Source: Solirubrobacterales bacterium | GTDB taxonomy: Bacteria > Actinomycetota > Thermoleophilia > Solirubrobacterales > 70-9 | Direction: 5' to 3' | Assembly (NCBI GenBank): GCA_025450585.1 | Contig: JANWHD010000010.1 | Location: forward strand, 1-51,013 | DNA: 51,013 nt | In this document: positions 23,585 through 32,332 of the stretch, piece by piece | Position numbering within the stretch: the stretch's first letter is position 1 | How the letters are laid out: the number at the start of each line of letters is the position of its first letter | Notes under the pieces: generated by a model | What the model saw: the letters and a program-made list of their open reading frames with translations, nothing else | Database searches by the model: none | Told to the model about the DNA's origin: nothing | Position numbers and translations under genes: made by a program

Positions 23585-24361
23585 CTAGAAGATGCAGGTA
23601 GCCACCGGCCGGTATTCGGCGGTCGTCGCGCCGCCGTCGTAGCTGACTTCGACGGTCGCCGTGTCGGGGTCGCCGCTGCGGTCGATCGTCGAGACACCCA
23701 CGAAGTGCCGCTCGTTGTGGCCGCCCCCAGCGGTCCAGTCGACGGACACGCTGAGCAGGTCCTCGCCGAAACCGCAGGACACGGTCGCCGAACTGATCGA
23801 GTAGGCACCGTCGTGGGCCGTCGCGTCGGTGATTTCGGTTTCCGGTCCGAAATGCTCGTGCACCGTGTCGAGCTCTTCCGCCCCCACGACGCTCGAAGCG
23901 ATCTCGGACGAGCCGATCGCGTCAGCCGCAACCTCAGACGAGCCGACCGCGTCGGTCGCGATCTTCGGCGCCGTCACGGCATTGTCGGCAAGCTTTCCGG
24001 TGGTAACAGCCGCATCGAGCAGCTTCACGGTCGTAACGGCTCCGTTGCCGAGCTTGATGGCCACCACCGAGCCGTCGGCGAGCTTGTCGCTCGTGACCGC
24101 GGCGTTGACGATCTTGCCCGTCACCACGGATCCGTCGGCGAGCTTGGCGGTGATGATCGACCCGTCGGCGATCTTGCCCGACGTGACGACGCCGTCCTTG
24201 ATTTTCGTTCCCGTTACGGCATTTTTCTTCAGCTGTTTGCTGCCGACGGTGTTTTTGCCGAGTTTGCCGGCGGCGAGCGCAGCGCCACCGCCGAGGACGA
24301 GGAAGATGGCGATCGAGGACATCACGTTTGCGTACGTGAGCCGCTTGCGTATCTGCTTCAC
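23585..24361 (-). CDS. exported repeat protein, paralogue 3 of 3
   Basis: A 258-residue protein with the longest repeat region of the three. After IRKRLTYANVMSSIAIFLVL and an Ala-rich cleavage region come about ten repeats with a V/I-T-x-x-K-I/L core (for example VVTSGKIADGS, AVTTGKLADNA, AIGSSEIASSV), then a beta-rich head ending in Cys (PVATCIF). GTG 24361 is chosen because AAGGAGAC lies just upstream (complement of 24366-24373), at the place where its two paralogues also start. DNA similarity over the first ~60 bases of the three genes suggests fairly recent duplication. The function is unknown. Confidence 0.8.
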   Translation of the reverse strand: MKQIRKRLTYANVMSSIAIFLVLGGGAALAAGKLGKNTVGSKQLKKNAVTGTKIKDGVVTSGKIADGSIITAKLADGSVVTGKIVNAAVTSDKLADGSVVAIKLGNGAVTTVKLLDAAVTTGKLADNAVTAPKIATDAVGSSEVAADAIGSSEIASSVVGAEELDTVHEHFGPETEITDATAHDGAYSISSATVSCGFGEDLLSVSVDWTAGGGHNERHFVGVSTIDRSGDPDTATVEVSYDGGATTAEYRPVATCIF

Positions 24362-24487
24362 AGGGTCTCCTTGGGATCTAGTGATCGGGATTGCAGGGGT
24401 TGGCCGTAGAAGCATTCCCCCGGCTGCTAGCTCTGACGACCCTTTCAGGTCGGCTGCGAGGATGTCAAGCGGTCTGGACGACTGCGC

Positions 24488-25552
24488 TCAACTGCGCCGC
24501 TCGGCCTCGTCCGCTGCCTCGGCGAGGCGCTCGACCAGGCGGGCGAACTCTTCTATGCCGGGGTCGACCTTGCCGTACTGGCCGGCCGCGTAGCGAGCGT
24601 AGACGCCCTCGAGGATGATCGCCAGCTTCCAGTAGCCGAGGGCGACGAAGAAGTCGAGCTGGGCGAGGTCGCGGCCGGAGCGCTCGGCGTAGCGGGCCTT
24701 CAGCTCCTCGCGGCTGGGGAAACCCGGCGCCAGGCTCGCCGGCTGGCCGAGGGCGACCAGCTCGTCGCCGGGCTCGGGCCAGTAGACCATCAGCAGGCCG
24801 ACGTCGGCGAGCGGGTCGCCGAGAGTGCAGAGCTCCCAGTCGACGACTGCGGCGACCTCGCCGCTAGGGGCCAGGATCATGTTGTCGAGCCGGTAGTCGC
24901 CGTGGACGATCGTCGCCGGTCCCTGCTCGGGTATCCGCGCCGCAAGCCGCTCGTGAACGGCGTCGACCGCATCCAGCTCGCGAGTCTTCGACTTCTCCCA
25001 CTGGCCGTGCCAGCGGTGCAGCTGGCGGGCGACGTAGTCCTCCTTGCGACCGAGGTCGCCCAGCCCGACCGCGTCGGGGTCGACGGCGTGGATCTCGACC
25101 AGCGTGTCGACGACGCGCTCGCCGATCGCCCGCCGGTCAGCCTCCTCGGGGAAGGCGCTGGCCTCGGCCAGGCCACGCAGGATCGGCCCCTCGACGAACT
25201 CCATCGCGTAGAAGGGCGCGCCGTTGACGCTCTCGTCCTCGCAGAGGCCGGCGACCGGGGCCACCGGCACGGCACTGGGCGCCAGGGCCGAGACGACCCT
25301 GTGCTCGCGAGCCATGTCGTGGGCCGAGCCGAGCCGCTTGCCCAACGGCGGCCGGCGCAGCGCCCAGCGCCCAGCGGCGGCGTCGCGCACGCCGTAGGTC
25401 AGGTTCGAGTGCCCGCCCGAGATGCGCTCGAAGGAAAGCGGCAGCTGCACGCCGGGAACATGCTCGGCGAACCAGGCTTCGACCCCACCCCGGTCGATGC
25501 CCTGCGGGGCCGCGTCGGTGCCGTCGGCCGTGCCTGTAGCCTCGTCGCCCAT
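24488..25552 (-). CDS. aminoglycoside-phosphotransferase-fold protein (ACAD10/11-associated kinase type)
   Basis: A 354-residue kinase-fold protein of the APH/choline-kinase family. The nucleotide loop region is ISGGHSNLTYGVRDAAAGRW, the catalytic loop is ATIVHGDYRLDNMILAPSGE (the HGDYRLDN Brenner motif, about residue 226), and the metal-binding Asp is in AAVVDWELCTLGDPLADVGL. Standalone versions of this domain accompany acyl-CoA dehydrogenases, and in human ACAD11 it phosphorylates 4-hydroxyacyl-CoA. An acyl-CoA dehydrogenase of a fitting type lies at 20580, although not in an operon with it. ATG 25552 is preferred to a longer frame that shadows the histidine kinase. TATGCT lies 9 nt upstream. 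Confidence 0.87.
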   Translation of the reverse strand: MGDEATGTADGTDAAPQGIDRGGVEAWFAEHVPGVQLPLSFERISGGHSNLTYGVRDAAAGRWALRRPPLGKRLGSAHDMAREHRVVSALAPSAVPVAPVAGLCEDESVNGAPFYAMEFVEGPILRGLAEASAFPEEADRRAIGERVVDTLVEIHAVDPDAVGLGDLGRKEDYVARQLHRWHGQWEKSKTRELDAVDAVHERLAARIPEQGPATIVHGDYRLDNMILAPSGEVAAVVDWELCTLGDPLADVGLLMVYWPEPGDELVALGQPASLAPGFPSREELKARYAERSGRDLAQLDFFVALGYWKLAIILEGVYARYAAGQYGKVDPGIEEFARLVERLAEAADEAERRS

Positions 25553-26861
25553 AGCCGCGCAAGCATATTCCCGACGCCGATTTCGCCTCAGCCCGTCGGT
25601 CGCCAACCGGCTGACGATCGGCTTCGCGATCGCCTTCGCGGTGCTCACCGGTCTCGCGGTGATCGGCGTCGCCCGCTTCCTGCAGCAGCGCCAGGACTTC
25701 GAGGACGCCACCGCGCGCTCCTACCAGGTGGAGATCGCCGCGCGCAACCGGCTGGCCGAAGGGGCGCCCCGCGGCCCGGCCGCGGCGGCGATCGTCGCCC
25801 AGAAACGAACTCGCCAGCAACTGCGCGACGACATCGACGGGGAGACCCGCGACACGGCGCTGCTGGTCGGCGCCGGCCTGATCGCCGGCCTGACCGGGGC
25901 GGCGCTGCTCTTCGCCGGACTGATCGCCTCGATGCGACGCCCGCTGGAGGAGCTGGTCGACGCCTCCGGGCGCCTCGCCGGCGGCGACCTCGAGACGCGG
26001 GTCAAGGTCGGCGGGCTGTCGGAGACGGCCGCCCTCGGTGAAGCCTTCAACGAGATGGCCACGGAGCTTCAACGGCGCGCCGGAGAGCGCGACCAGCTGG
26101 AAACGATGAAGGACGAGTTCGTGCTCACCGCCTCGCACGAGCTGCGCAGCCCCCTCACCTCGGTGCAGGGCTTCGCCGAGCTGCTGATGCTCGAGCGCGA
26201 CAAGCTCAGCCCGGCCCAAGCCGACACGGTCGAGATCATCCTCGACAACACGCGCCACCTGGTGCGCCTGCTCAACGACCTGCTCGACCTAGCGCGCAGC
26301 GACGCGGGGCGCCTGACGATCAAGCCGTCGCCCACCGACGTCTCGTCCCTGGTCGAGGACGCGGTGCGCACGATGCGCAGCCAGACCGAGGCGCGGGGGC
26401 AGTCGCTGGACCAGCGGGTCGACCCCGGCCTGCCCCAGGTCAGCGTCGACCGCGACCGGATCCGCCAGGTGCTGGTGAACCTGATCACCAACGCCCACGA
26501 GTACAGTCCCGACCGCGCGTCGATCGAGGTGACGGCCACCCGCCGCGACGGAGAGGTGGAGATGGCCGTCCGCGACGACGGCCCTGGCATGGCAGCGGAC
26601 CAACTCGAGCACATATTCGATCGCTTCACCCGGGGCGACGCGGGCCTGACCCAGCACGTCGGCGGCACCGGCCTCGGCCTGGCGATCTCCAAGTCGCTGG
26701 TCGAGCTGCACGGCGGCACGATCGCGGCCGAGTCGGTCGAGGGCCAGGGCTCGACGTTCCGCGTCCGCCTCCCGGCGCTGGCAGCCACTTCTGCCGCCGA
26801 CGGGCCGAAAAGTGAAGCGCCAGTTGACATTTCGGCCCGCCGGCAGGAGGAAGCACGATGA
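25530..26861 (+). CDS. sensor histidine kinase
   Basis: A two-transmembrane kinase: TM1 is RLTIGFAIAFAVLTGLAVIG, followed by a short extracytoplasmic domain (~90 residues), then TM2 TALLVGAGLIAGLTGAALLF and a HAMP domain (RRPLEELVDASGRLAGGDLE). The HisKA domain has the phospho-His at about residue 203 in TASHELRSPLTSVQGF. The ATPase domain shows the N box NLITNAHEYSPD, the G1 box DDGPGMA, the F box FDRFTRGD and the G2 box GGTGLGLAIS. The start is unclear: ATG 25422 is far inside the divergent gene, and GTG 25530 is the nearest usable codon. It overlaps the response regulator by 4 nt, so they form a two-component pair. Confidence 0.9.
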   Translation: MPVASSPIAAQAYSRRRFRLSPSVANRLTIGFAIAFAVLTGLAVIGVARFLQQRQDFEDATARSYQVEIAARNRLAEGAPRGPAAAAIVAQKRTRQQLRDDIDGETRDTALLVGAGLIAGLTGAALLFAGLIASMRRPLEELVDASGRLAGGDLETRVKVGGLSETAALGEAFNEMATELQRRAGERDQLETMKDEFVLTASHELRSPLTSVQGFAELLMLERDKLSPAQADTVEIILDNTRHLVRLLNDLLDLARSDAGRLTIKPSPTDVSSLVEDAVRTMRSQTEARGQSLDQRVDPGLPQVSVDRDRIRQVLVNLITNAHEYSPDRASIEVTATRRDGEVEMAVRDDGPGMAADQLEHIFDRFTRGDAGLTQHVGGTGLGLAISKSLVELHGGTIAAESVEGQGSTFRVRLPALAATSAADGPKSEAPVDISARRQEEAR

Positions 26862-27223
26862 CGCGGGTCCTGATCGCCGACGACTCCGAGACGATCCTGC
26901 TGCTGATGCGGACGCGGCTGGAGATGGAGGGCTACGAAGTATTAACGGCCGCCGACGGCGTCGAGGTGATCGAGACAATGCGCGCCGCTGACCCCTCCCC
27001 GGACATCCTCCTGCTCGACGCAATGATGCCGCGCAAGTCCGGCATAGACGCCCTCCGCGAGCTGCGCGCCGACGGCATTGACACTCCCGTCCTCATAGTC
27101 AGCGCCCACCAAGACCAGATGGACGCGGGTGCCGCGAACGACGTCGAGGTCAGCGGCTACGTCACCAAGCCCATCGACTTCGACCAGCTCTTCAGCCGTA
27201 TAGCCGAGCTGACGCAGGGATAA
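26858..27223 (+). CDS. single-domain response regulator
   Basis: A 121-residue receiver domain with no output domain. The acidic pocket is D8-D9 (LIADDSE), the phospho-acceptor is D54 (DILLLDAMMPRKSG), the conserved Ser is in VLIVSAHQDQ and the Lys in GYVTKPIDFDQL. It starts ATGA-overlapped with the histidine kinase stop. With no DNA-binding domain it probably acts by protein contact or as a phosphorelay step. The stop lies 15 nt from a family D palindrome, which separates it from the convergent helicase gene. Confidence 0.93.
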   Translation: MTRVLIADDSETILLLMRTRLEMEGYEVLTAADGVEVIETMRAADPSPDILLLDAMMPRKSGIDALRELRADGIDTPVLIVSAHQDQMDAGAANDVEVSGYVTKPIDFDQLFSRIAELTQG

Positions 27224-27238
27224 CAGCCGCGCGGCCCC

Positions 27239-27323
27239 GTGGGTGGGGCAGGGGTCCCCTCCCAAAACACTCACGATCGGCCTCCGGCCGATCGTTTTGG
27301 GAGGGGACCCCTGCCCCACCCAC
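27239..27323. repeat. palindromic element family D, copy 2
   Basis: The arms 27239-27268 and 27294-27323 are perfectly complementary over 30 bp. The inner end is CCTCCCAAAAC, followed on the top strand by ACT, as in copy 1 read on the other strand. The interior contains a second perfect hairpin, ACGATCGGCC-TCC-GGCCGATCGT. It lies between the convergent response regulator and helicase genes and should block transcription in both directions. Confidence 0.88.
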
Positions 27324-27340
27324 ACCCATGACGTCCGGGG

Positions 27341-28813
27341 CTAGTTCCGAGCTATCTCGAGGCGAATCTCTTTGCCTTTGAGCTTCGTGCCGTCGAGGAA
27401 CTCGACGGTGCGCTCGGCTACCTCGGGGGAGACGCGGACGAAGGAGAAGCGGTGCAGGACGCTGACGTCGTGGATCTCCTCGTCGGAGAGGACGGCGCCC
27501 TCGCGGAGGGCCCAGCGCAGATCCTCCTCGGTGAGGCCGCTGCGCTCGCCTCGGTTGACGAAGAGCTTGACGGCAGCGCCCGGCTCGGGAGACTCCCCCC
27601 CGGCGCCCTTGTCGGACCCCGCCTCCTTGACCGGCTCCACGACGGCGGGCTTCGCCTCGCTGCGCTCGCGGCGGCGCGGGCGAGGAGCGTGCTCGAGCCG
27701 CTCCTCGGGCGTTTCCCACTCGCCGATCGTCGTCTTCACGTCGCGCTCGATGCGGCCGATCTCGTCGCGCTGGGCGGGGGTGACGAAGGTGATCGCGCGG
27801 CCGGTACGCCCGACCCGGCCGGTGCGGCCGATCCGGTGGACGTAGACCTCCGAGGAGGCGGGGACGTCGAAGTTGATCACGTGGGTGACGTGCTCGATGT
27901 CGAGCCCGCGGGCGGCGATGTCGGTGGCGACCAGCAGCCGCACCCGGTGGTCCTTGAAGGCGATCATCACGCCGTCGCGCGAGCCCTGGCTCATGTCGCC
28001 GTGAAGCGCCTTCACGTCGAGGCCTTTGTCCTTCAGCGTCTTCTCCAGCCGCGAGGCGCCGATCTTGGTGCGGCAGAAGATGATCGCCTGCTCGGGTTCT
28101 TCGGTCCGCAGCAGCTCGACCAGCCGCGCCGACTTCTCTTTGGCCGGCACCTCTACGAAGGCCTGAGCGATCGCGTCGACGGTCAGCTTCTTCGGCGTGA
28201 TCCGGATCGTGGTCGGGTCGTACATGTAGCTCTCGGCGAGCCGCTGGATCGGCGGCGGCATCGTCGCCGAGAAGAGCGCCGTCTGGCGGCCGCTCGGGCA
28301 CATCCGCAGGATCTTCTCGACGTCCTCGATGAAGCCGAGGTCGAGCATCTCGTCGGCCTCGTCGAGGACCACGTAGCGGGCCGCGGTGAGGACCAGCGAG
28401 CGGCGGCCCATCAGGTCCATCATCCGCCCCACCGTCGCCACGACGACGTGGGCGCCGGAGCGCAGCTGGGACTGCTGGGATTTGATCGGGGCGCCGCCGA
28501 AGACGGCGACGATCTCGACGTCGAGGTGCTCGGCGTAGGCGCGCAGCGCCTGCGTCACCTGGATGCAGAGCTCGCGGGTCGGCGTCAGCACCACCGCCTG
28601 CACCTCGTCGACGCTTGGGTCGACGTACTGCAGCAGCGGCAACCCGAAGGCCGCGGTCTTGCCGGTGCCGGTCTGCGCCTGGCCGATCACGTCGTGGCCG
28701 CCGAGCAGCTCCGGGATCGCCTCCTCCTGGATCGGCGTCGGGTCCTCGAAGCCGAGCTCGTCGATGGCCTGCTGGATCTGCGGCGAGAGGCCGAGCTCTT
28801 TGAAGGCGGTCAT
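27341..28813 (-). CDS. DEAD-box ATP-dependent RNA helicase
   Basis: A 490-residue RNA helicase of the CshA/DeaD type. Motifs in order: Q motif (FEDPTPIQEEAIP), I AQTGTGKT, Ia PTRELCIQ, II DEAD in VVLDEADEMLDLGF, III SAT in ALFSATMPP, IV IIFCRTK, V ATDIAARGLDIE, VI HRIGRTGRVGRTGR. After a basic, low-complexity linker, the C-terminal ~75 residues (AVKLFVNRGERSGLTEEDLR to GTKLKGKEIRLEIARN) form a DbpA-type RNA-binding domain. It overlaps the quinone oxidoreductase gene by 4 nt (ATGA), so they share a transcript. Likely roles are ribosome assembly and mRNA turnover, including in the cold. Confidence 0.95.
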   Translation of the reverse strand: MTAFKELGLSPQIQQAIDELGFEDPTPIQEEAIPELLGGHDVIGQAQTGTGKTAAFGLPLLQYVDPSVDEVQAVVLTPTRELCIQVTQALRAYAEHLDVEIVAVFGGAPIKSQQSQLRSGAHVVVATVGRMMDLMGRRSLVLTAARYVVLDEADEMLDLGFIEDVEKILRMCPSGRQTALFSATMPPPIQRLAESYMYDPTTIRITPKKLTVDAIAQAFVEVPAKEKSARLVELLRTEEPEQAIIFCRTKIGASRLEKTLKDKGLDVKALHGDMSQGSRDGVMIAFKDHRVRLLVATDIAARGLDIEHVTHVINFDVPASSEVYVHRIGRTGRVGRTGRAITFVTPAQRDEIGRIERDVKTTIGEWETPEERLEHAPRPRRRERSEAKPAVVEPVKEAGSDKGAGGESPEPGAAVKLFVNRGERSGLTEEDLRWALREGAVLSDEEIHDVSVLHRFSFVRVSPEVAERTVEFLDGTKLKGKEIRLEIARN

Positions 28814-29769
28814 CGAGCCGGGTCCAGGAGGAGCTTGCCGGCGGTGCGGCGCGCGATTAGGTCTTCGTGGGCGCGGGCGGCCCCTGAGAGCGGGTAGACG
28901 TCGCCGACCGTGACCTCGAGCTCGCCGGCGGCGACCGCCCCGAGCAGCTCACCGATCATCGGGGCGACCAGCTCGCGGCGGGCCAGGAGGTGGACGAGCC
29001 AGAAACCGATCACGGACTTCGAGCCGCGCAGCAGCGCCGCGGTGGAGACCTCACGCTGTTCGCGCGAGGCGATCCCGAAGACGACCATCCGCCCCATCGG
29101 GGCGAGGATGCCAAGCTCGGCCTCGAAGGCGTCGCCGCCGCTCATGTGCAGGACCGCGTCGACCCGCTCGCCGCCGTTGGCCTCACGGATCGCCGCGCCA
29201 AGATCGTCCGAGCGCGAGTCGACCGTGGCGTCGGCGCCGAGCCGCTCGACCAGTGCCCGCTTCTCCTCGCTGGAGGCGAGGCCGATCACCTTGGCGCCGG
29301 CCCGCTTGCCGAGCTGCACCGCGAGGCTGCCCGTGCCCCCGGCCGCGGCCTCGACCACCAGGGTCTCGCCGGGCTCGATCCGGGCGCAGCGCTGCACCAA
29401 CGCCATCGCGGTCAGCCCTTGCAGGAGCAGGCCCGCGGCCTGGTCGTCGTCGACCTCGTCGGGCACGGGAACCAGCAGCGCCTCGGGCACGGCCACCTTC
29501 TCCGCGTAGCCGCCGCTGCCCAGCAGCGCCGCCACCCGCCGCCCGTCGGCGGTCCGCCCGCTGATCTCGGCCCCGGGAGTCAGCGGCAGCGACTGCTCAG
29601 CCAGATAGTCATTCCGAGTCGCATGCGTATCCGCAAAGTTGATCCCGCTCCGCGCAACCTCGACCACGACCATCCCATCCCCAGCTACAGGGTCCTCGGC
29701 GTCGACGTGCCGCAGCACCTCAGGCCCGCCGAACTCCTCGATCTGAATCGCCTTCACCGCAGCGAGCAT
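28810..29769 (-). CDS. NADPH:quinone oxidoreductase-like MDR protein
   Basis: A 319-residue zinc-free medium-chain dehydrogenase/reductase of the quinone oxidoreductase group. The N-terminus is MLAAVKAIQIEEFGGPEVLR, the substrate region SGINFADTHATRNDYL, and the NADPH-binding Rossmann segment VVEAAAGGTGSLAVQLGKRA at about residue 145. The C-terminus (LSGAARAHEDLIARRTAGKL) is typical. Structural zinc cysteines are absent. ATG 29769 fits the family N-terminus; the longer frame to 29862 would run through a palindrome. It is the first gene of a two-gene operon with the RNA helicase and is divergent from the PfkB kinase. Confidence 0.9.
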   Translation of the reverse strand: MLAAVKAIQIEEFGGPEVLRHVDAEDPVAGDGMVVVEVARSGINFADTHATRNDYLAEQSLPLTPGAEISGRTADGRRVAALLGSGGYAEKVAVPEALLVPVPDEVDDDQAAGLLLQGLTAMALVQRCARIEPGETLVVEAAAGGTGSLAVQLGKRAGAKVIGLASSEEKRALVERLGADATVDSRSDDLGAAIREANGGERVDAVLHMSGGDAFEAELGILAPMGRMVVFGIASREQREVSTAALLRGSKSVIGFWLVHLLARRELVAPMIGELLGAVAAGELEVTVGDVYPLSGAARAHEDLIARRTAGKLLLDPAR

Positions 29770-29792
29770 ATTCGTCGGCCGCCGACGTAGCT

Positions 29793-29877
29793 CGCGCGGG
29801 TGGCGTGAGGGAGGGGGGTCGAGGACGGACCGTGGCCCGCCCGCAGCGCCCCCCTCCCCCACGACAGGACCCGCGCG
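29793..29877 (+). repeat. palindromic element family C, copy 3
   Basis: The outer stem CGCGCGGGT (29793-29801) pairs perfectly with ACCCGCGCG (29869-29877). Then comes the conserved loop, GGCG on the left and CGACAGG on the right, and an inner G-run/C-run stem (AGGGAGGGGGG at 29808-29818 against CCCCCCTCCCCC at 29849-29860). Unlike most other copies it sits between divergent genes, in the promoter region, so it cannot be only a terminator. Confidence 0.75.
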
Positions 29878-29881
29878 CCGC

Positions 29882-29887
29882 TAACCT
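29882..29887 (+). promoter_or_regulatory. -10 box of a probable leaderless transcript (PfkB kinase gene)
   Basis: TAACCT ends 10 nt before the ATG at 29898 and begins 5 nt after the family C element. No Shine-Dalgarno is visible. Confidence 0.45.
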
Positions 29888-29897
29888 CCGCCGCCGA

Positions 29898-30827
29898 ATG
29901 TCCCTCACAGTCGTCGGCTCAATCGCATTCGACTCGGTCAAGACCCCCTTCGGCGAGCGCGACCGGATGCTCGGGGGCGCCGCGGTGCACTTCTCCCTCG
30001 CTGCCAGCTTCTTCACCGAGGTGCGGCCGGTCGGCCCGGTCGGGGACGACTTCGGCGCGGCCGAGTTCGAGGTCCTGGAAGGCCGCGGCGTGCTCACCGA
30101 CGACATCGAGCAGGTGCCCGGCGGGCAGTCCTTCTTCTGGCGCGGGCGCTACGACTACGACCTCAACGTCGCCCACACCGAGGACACCCAGCTCGGCGTC
30201 TTCGGCGAGTTCGAGCCGAAGCTCTCGGCCGCCTCGCAGGAGGCCGACATGCTTTTCCTCGCCAACATCCAGCCCGACCTGCAGCGCCAGGTGCGCGCCC
30301 AGTGCGGCACGGTCCGCTTCTGCGGCCTGGACTCGATGAACCTCTGGATCGAGACCGCCCGGGACTCGCTGCTGGCGGCGATCGCCGAGGTCGACTGCGT
30401 CGTCCTCAATGACGCCGAGGTCCGCCAGCTGACCGGCGAGCCGAACCTCGCCCGCGCTGCCCGCGCCGTGATGGAGCACGGCCCGGGCGCAGTCGTCGCC
30501 AAGCAGGGCGAGTACGGTGCGGCGCTGTTCACCGCCGACAGCTTTTTCGCTCTGCCGGGCATCCCCCTCGAGGACGTGCGCGACCCGACAGGTGCCGGCG
30601 ACAGCTTCGCCGGCGGCTTCCTCGGCTACCTCGACAGCCACGAGGGCGCCCCCGACGAGGCCACCCTGAGGCGGGCGATGGGCTACGGCACGGTGCTCGC
30701 CTCCTTCAACGTCGAGCAGTTCGGGACCGAGCGCGTCGCCGCCCTTTCACGCGAAGAGATTGACGAGCGCTTCTCCGAGCTGCACGCGATGACCCGCTTC
30801 GAGCCCCTGCCGGCCCCAGCCGAGTAG
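29898..30827 (+). CDS. PfkB-family carbohydrate/nucleoside kinase
   Basis: A 309-residue ribokinase/PfkB-family kinase. The N-terminal glycine signature is MLGGAAVHFSLAASFF (about residues 24-39) and the C-terminal signature with the catalytic Asp and anion hole is VRDPTGAGDSFAGGFLGYL (about residue 233). LDSMNLWIETARDSLLAAIA and CVVLNDAEVRQLTGEP are typical mid-domain blocks. The family phosphorylates ribose, fructose, adenosine or related sugars. This sub-type (VVGSIAFDSVKTPFGERDRM) is common in actinobacteria and other phyla, but I cannot assign a substrate. Confidence 0.9.
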   Translation: MSLTVVGSIAFDSVKTPFGERDRMLGGAAVHFSLAASFFTEVRPVGPVGDDFGAAEFEVLEGRGVLTDDIEQVPGGQSFFWRGRYDYDLNVAHTEDTQLGVFGEFEPKLSAASQEADMLFLANIQPDLQRQVRAQCGTVRFCGLDSMNLWIETARDSLLAAIAEVDCVVLNDAEVRQLTGEPNLARAARAVMEHGPGAVVAKQGEYGAALFTADSFFALPGIPLEDVRDPTGAGDSFAGGFLGYLDSHEGAPDEATLRRAMGYGTVLASFNVEQFGTERVAALSREEIDERFSELHAMTRFEPLPAPAE

Positions 30828-30914
30828 CGCCATTCGGTTCTCCGGAACGCAACAGGCAGGGCGAGCCGAGCTGCGATACTGGCCCCTCCAGTTGAAACGG
30901 CTCGAGGAGGGGTG

Positions 30915-32315
30915 ATGGCCACCGAGCAGCAGATCAAAGACGCAGCCGCCGACGGGGGCGCCCCCACCGGCACCGAGACCCTCACGGTCACCGACAATCG
31001 CACCGGCAAGACCTACGAGCTGCCGATCTCGGACGGCACAGTGCGGGCGATGGACCTGCGGCAGATCAAGGTCGACCCCGATGAATTCGGAACGATGGCC
31101 TACGACCCGGCCTTCACCAACACCGCCGCCTGCCGCTCCACGATCACCTACATCGACGGCGAGGCCGGGGTGCTCGAACACCGCGGCTACTCGATTGAGC
31201 AGCTCTGCGAGCGCTCCACCTTCCTCGAGGTCGCCTACCTCTTGATCTTCGGCGAGCTGCCGACCGGGCCGCAGCTGGATCGCTGGACCTACGACATCAC
31301 CCACCACACCTTCGTCCACGAGGATCTCAAGCACTTCTTCGAGGGCTTCCGCTACGACGCCCACCCGATGGGGATGCTGCTCTCGGGCGTGGGCGCGCTC
31401 TCCACCTTCTACCCGGCCGCGAAGAAGATCGACGACCCCGAGGAGCGCTACATGGCGGCGGTGCGGCTGATCGCCAAGGTGCCGACCCTGGCCGCCTTCT
31501 CCTACCGCCACAACATGGGGTTGCCCTACGTCTACCCCGAAAACGACCTCAACTTCTCCGAGAACTTCCTCTCGATGATGTTCAAGAAGACGGAAATGAA
31601 GCACGTGCCGAAGGAGAGCCTCTCGAAGGCGCTCGACGTGCTCTTCATCCTCCACGCCGACCACGAACAGAACTGCTCGACCAGCGCCGTGCGCGGCGTC
31701 GGCTCCTCCGACGTCGACCCCTACTCAGCGGTCGCGGCCGGCGTGGCGGCGCTCTACGGCCCGCTGCACGGCGGCGCCAACGAGGCGGTGCTGCGCATGC
31801 TGCGCGAGATCGAGACGGTCGAGAACGTCCCCGCCTTCCTCGAGAAGGTGAAGGCGCGCGAGGCGAAGCTGATGGGCTTCGGCCACCGCGTCTACAAGAA
31901 CTACGACCCGCGGGCGCGGATCATCCAGCAACACATGGACGAGGTCTTCGAGGCAACCGAGTACAACCCGCTGGTCGAGATCGCGCGCGAGCTGGAGAAG
32001 CGGGCGCTCGACGACGAGTACTTCACCTCGCGCAAGCTCTACCCGAACGTCGACTTCTACTCGGGGATCATCTACGAGGCGCTCGAGATCCCGACCGAGA
32101 TGTTCACCGTGATCTTCGCCATCCCCCGTACGGCCGGCTGGGTAGCCCAGTGGATGGAGATGGTCGACGACCCCGAGCAGAAGATCTCCAGGCCGCGGCA
32201 GGTCTACACGGGCGAGCGCGGGCGGGATTACGTCGAGCTCGAGGGTCGTGAGGGGCCCGAAAAGATCGTCGGGCCGCCGGCGCGGCGTCCTAAACGGCCG
32301 CGGCGAGGAGCGTAG
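30915..32315 (+). CDS. gltA: citrate synthase
   Basis: A 466-residue type II-like citrate synthase that condenses oxaloacetate and acetyl-CoA. The N-terminal beta region (TLTVTDNRTGKTYELPISDG, then ITYIDGEAGVLEHRGYSIEQ) is that of the hexameric bacterial enzymes. Active-site segments are LHADHEQNCSTSAVR, GPLHGGANEAVLRML, MGFGHRVYKNYDPRA (catalytic His) and LYPNVDFYSGII (catalytic Asp). ATG 30915 is preferred to GTG 30912 because GAGGAGG at 30904-30910 sits 4 nt upstream. The C-terminal tail (PPARRPKRPRRGA) is basic and Pro-rich. A palindromic element follows 17 nt after the stop. Confidence 0.97.
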   Translation: MATEQQIKDAAADGGAPTGTETLTVTDNRTGKTYELPISDGTVRAMDLRQIKVDPDEFGTMAYDPAFTNTAACRSTITYIDGEAGVLEHRGYSIEQLCERSTFLEVAYLLIFGELPTGPQLDRWTYDITHHTFVHEDLKHFFEGFRYDAHPMGMLLSGVGALSTFYPAAKKIDDPEERYMAAVRLIAKVPTLAAFSYRHNMGLPYVYPENDLNFSENFLSMMFKKTEMKHVPKESLSKALDVLFILHADHEQNCSTSAVRGVGSSDVDPYSAVAAGVAALYGPLHGGANEAVLRMLREIETVENVPAFLEKVKAREAKLMGFGHRVYKNYDPRARIIQQHMDEVFEATEYNPLVEIARELEKRALDDEYFTSRKLYPNVDFYSGIIYEALEIPTEMFTVIFAIPRTAGWVAQWMEMVDDPEQKISRPRQVYTGERGRDYVELEGREGPEKIVGPPARRPKRPRRGA

Positions 32316-32332
32316 AGAGCACGAAGCGGTGG

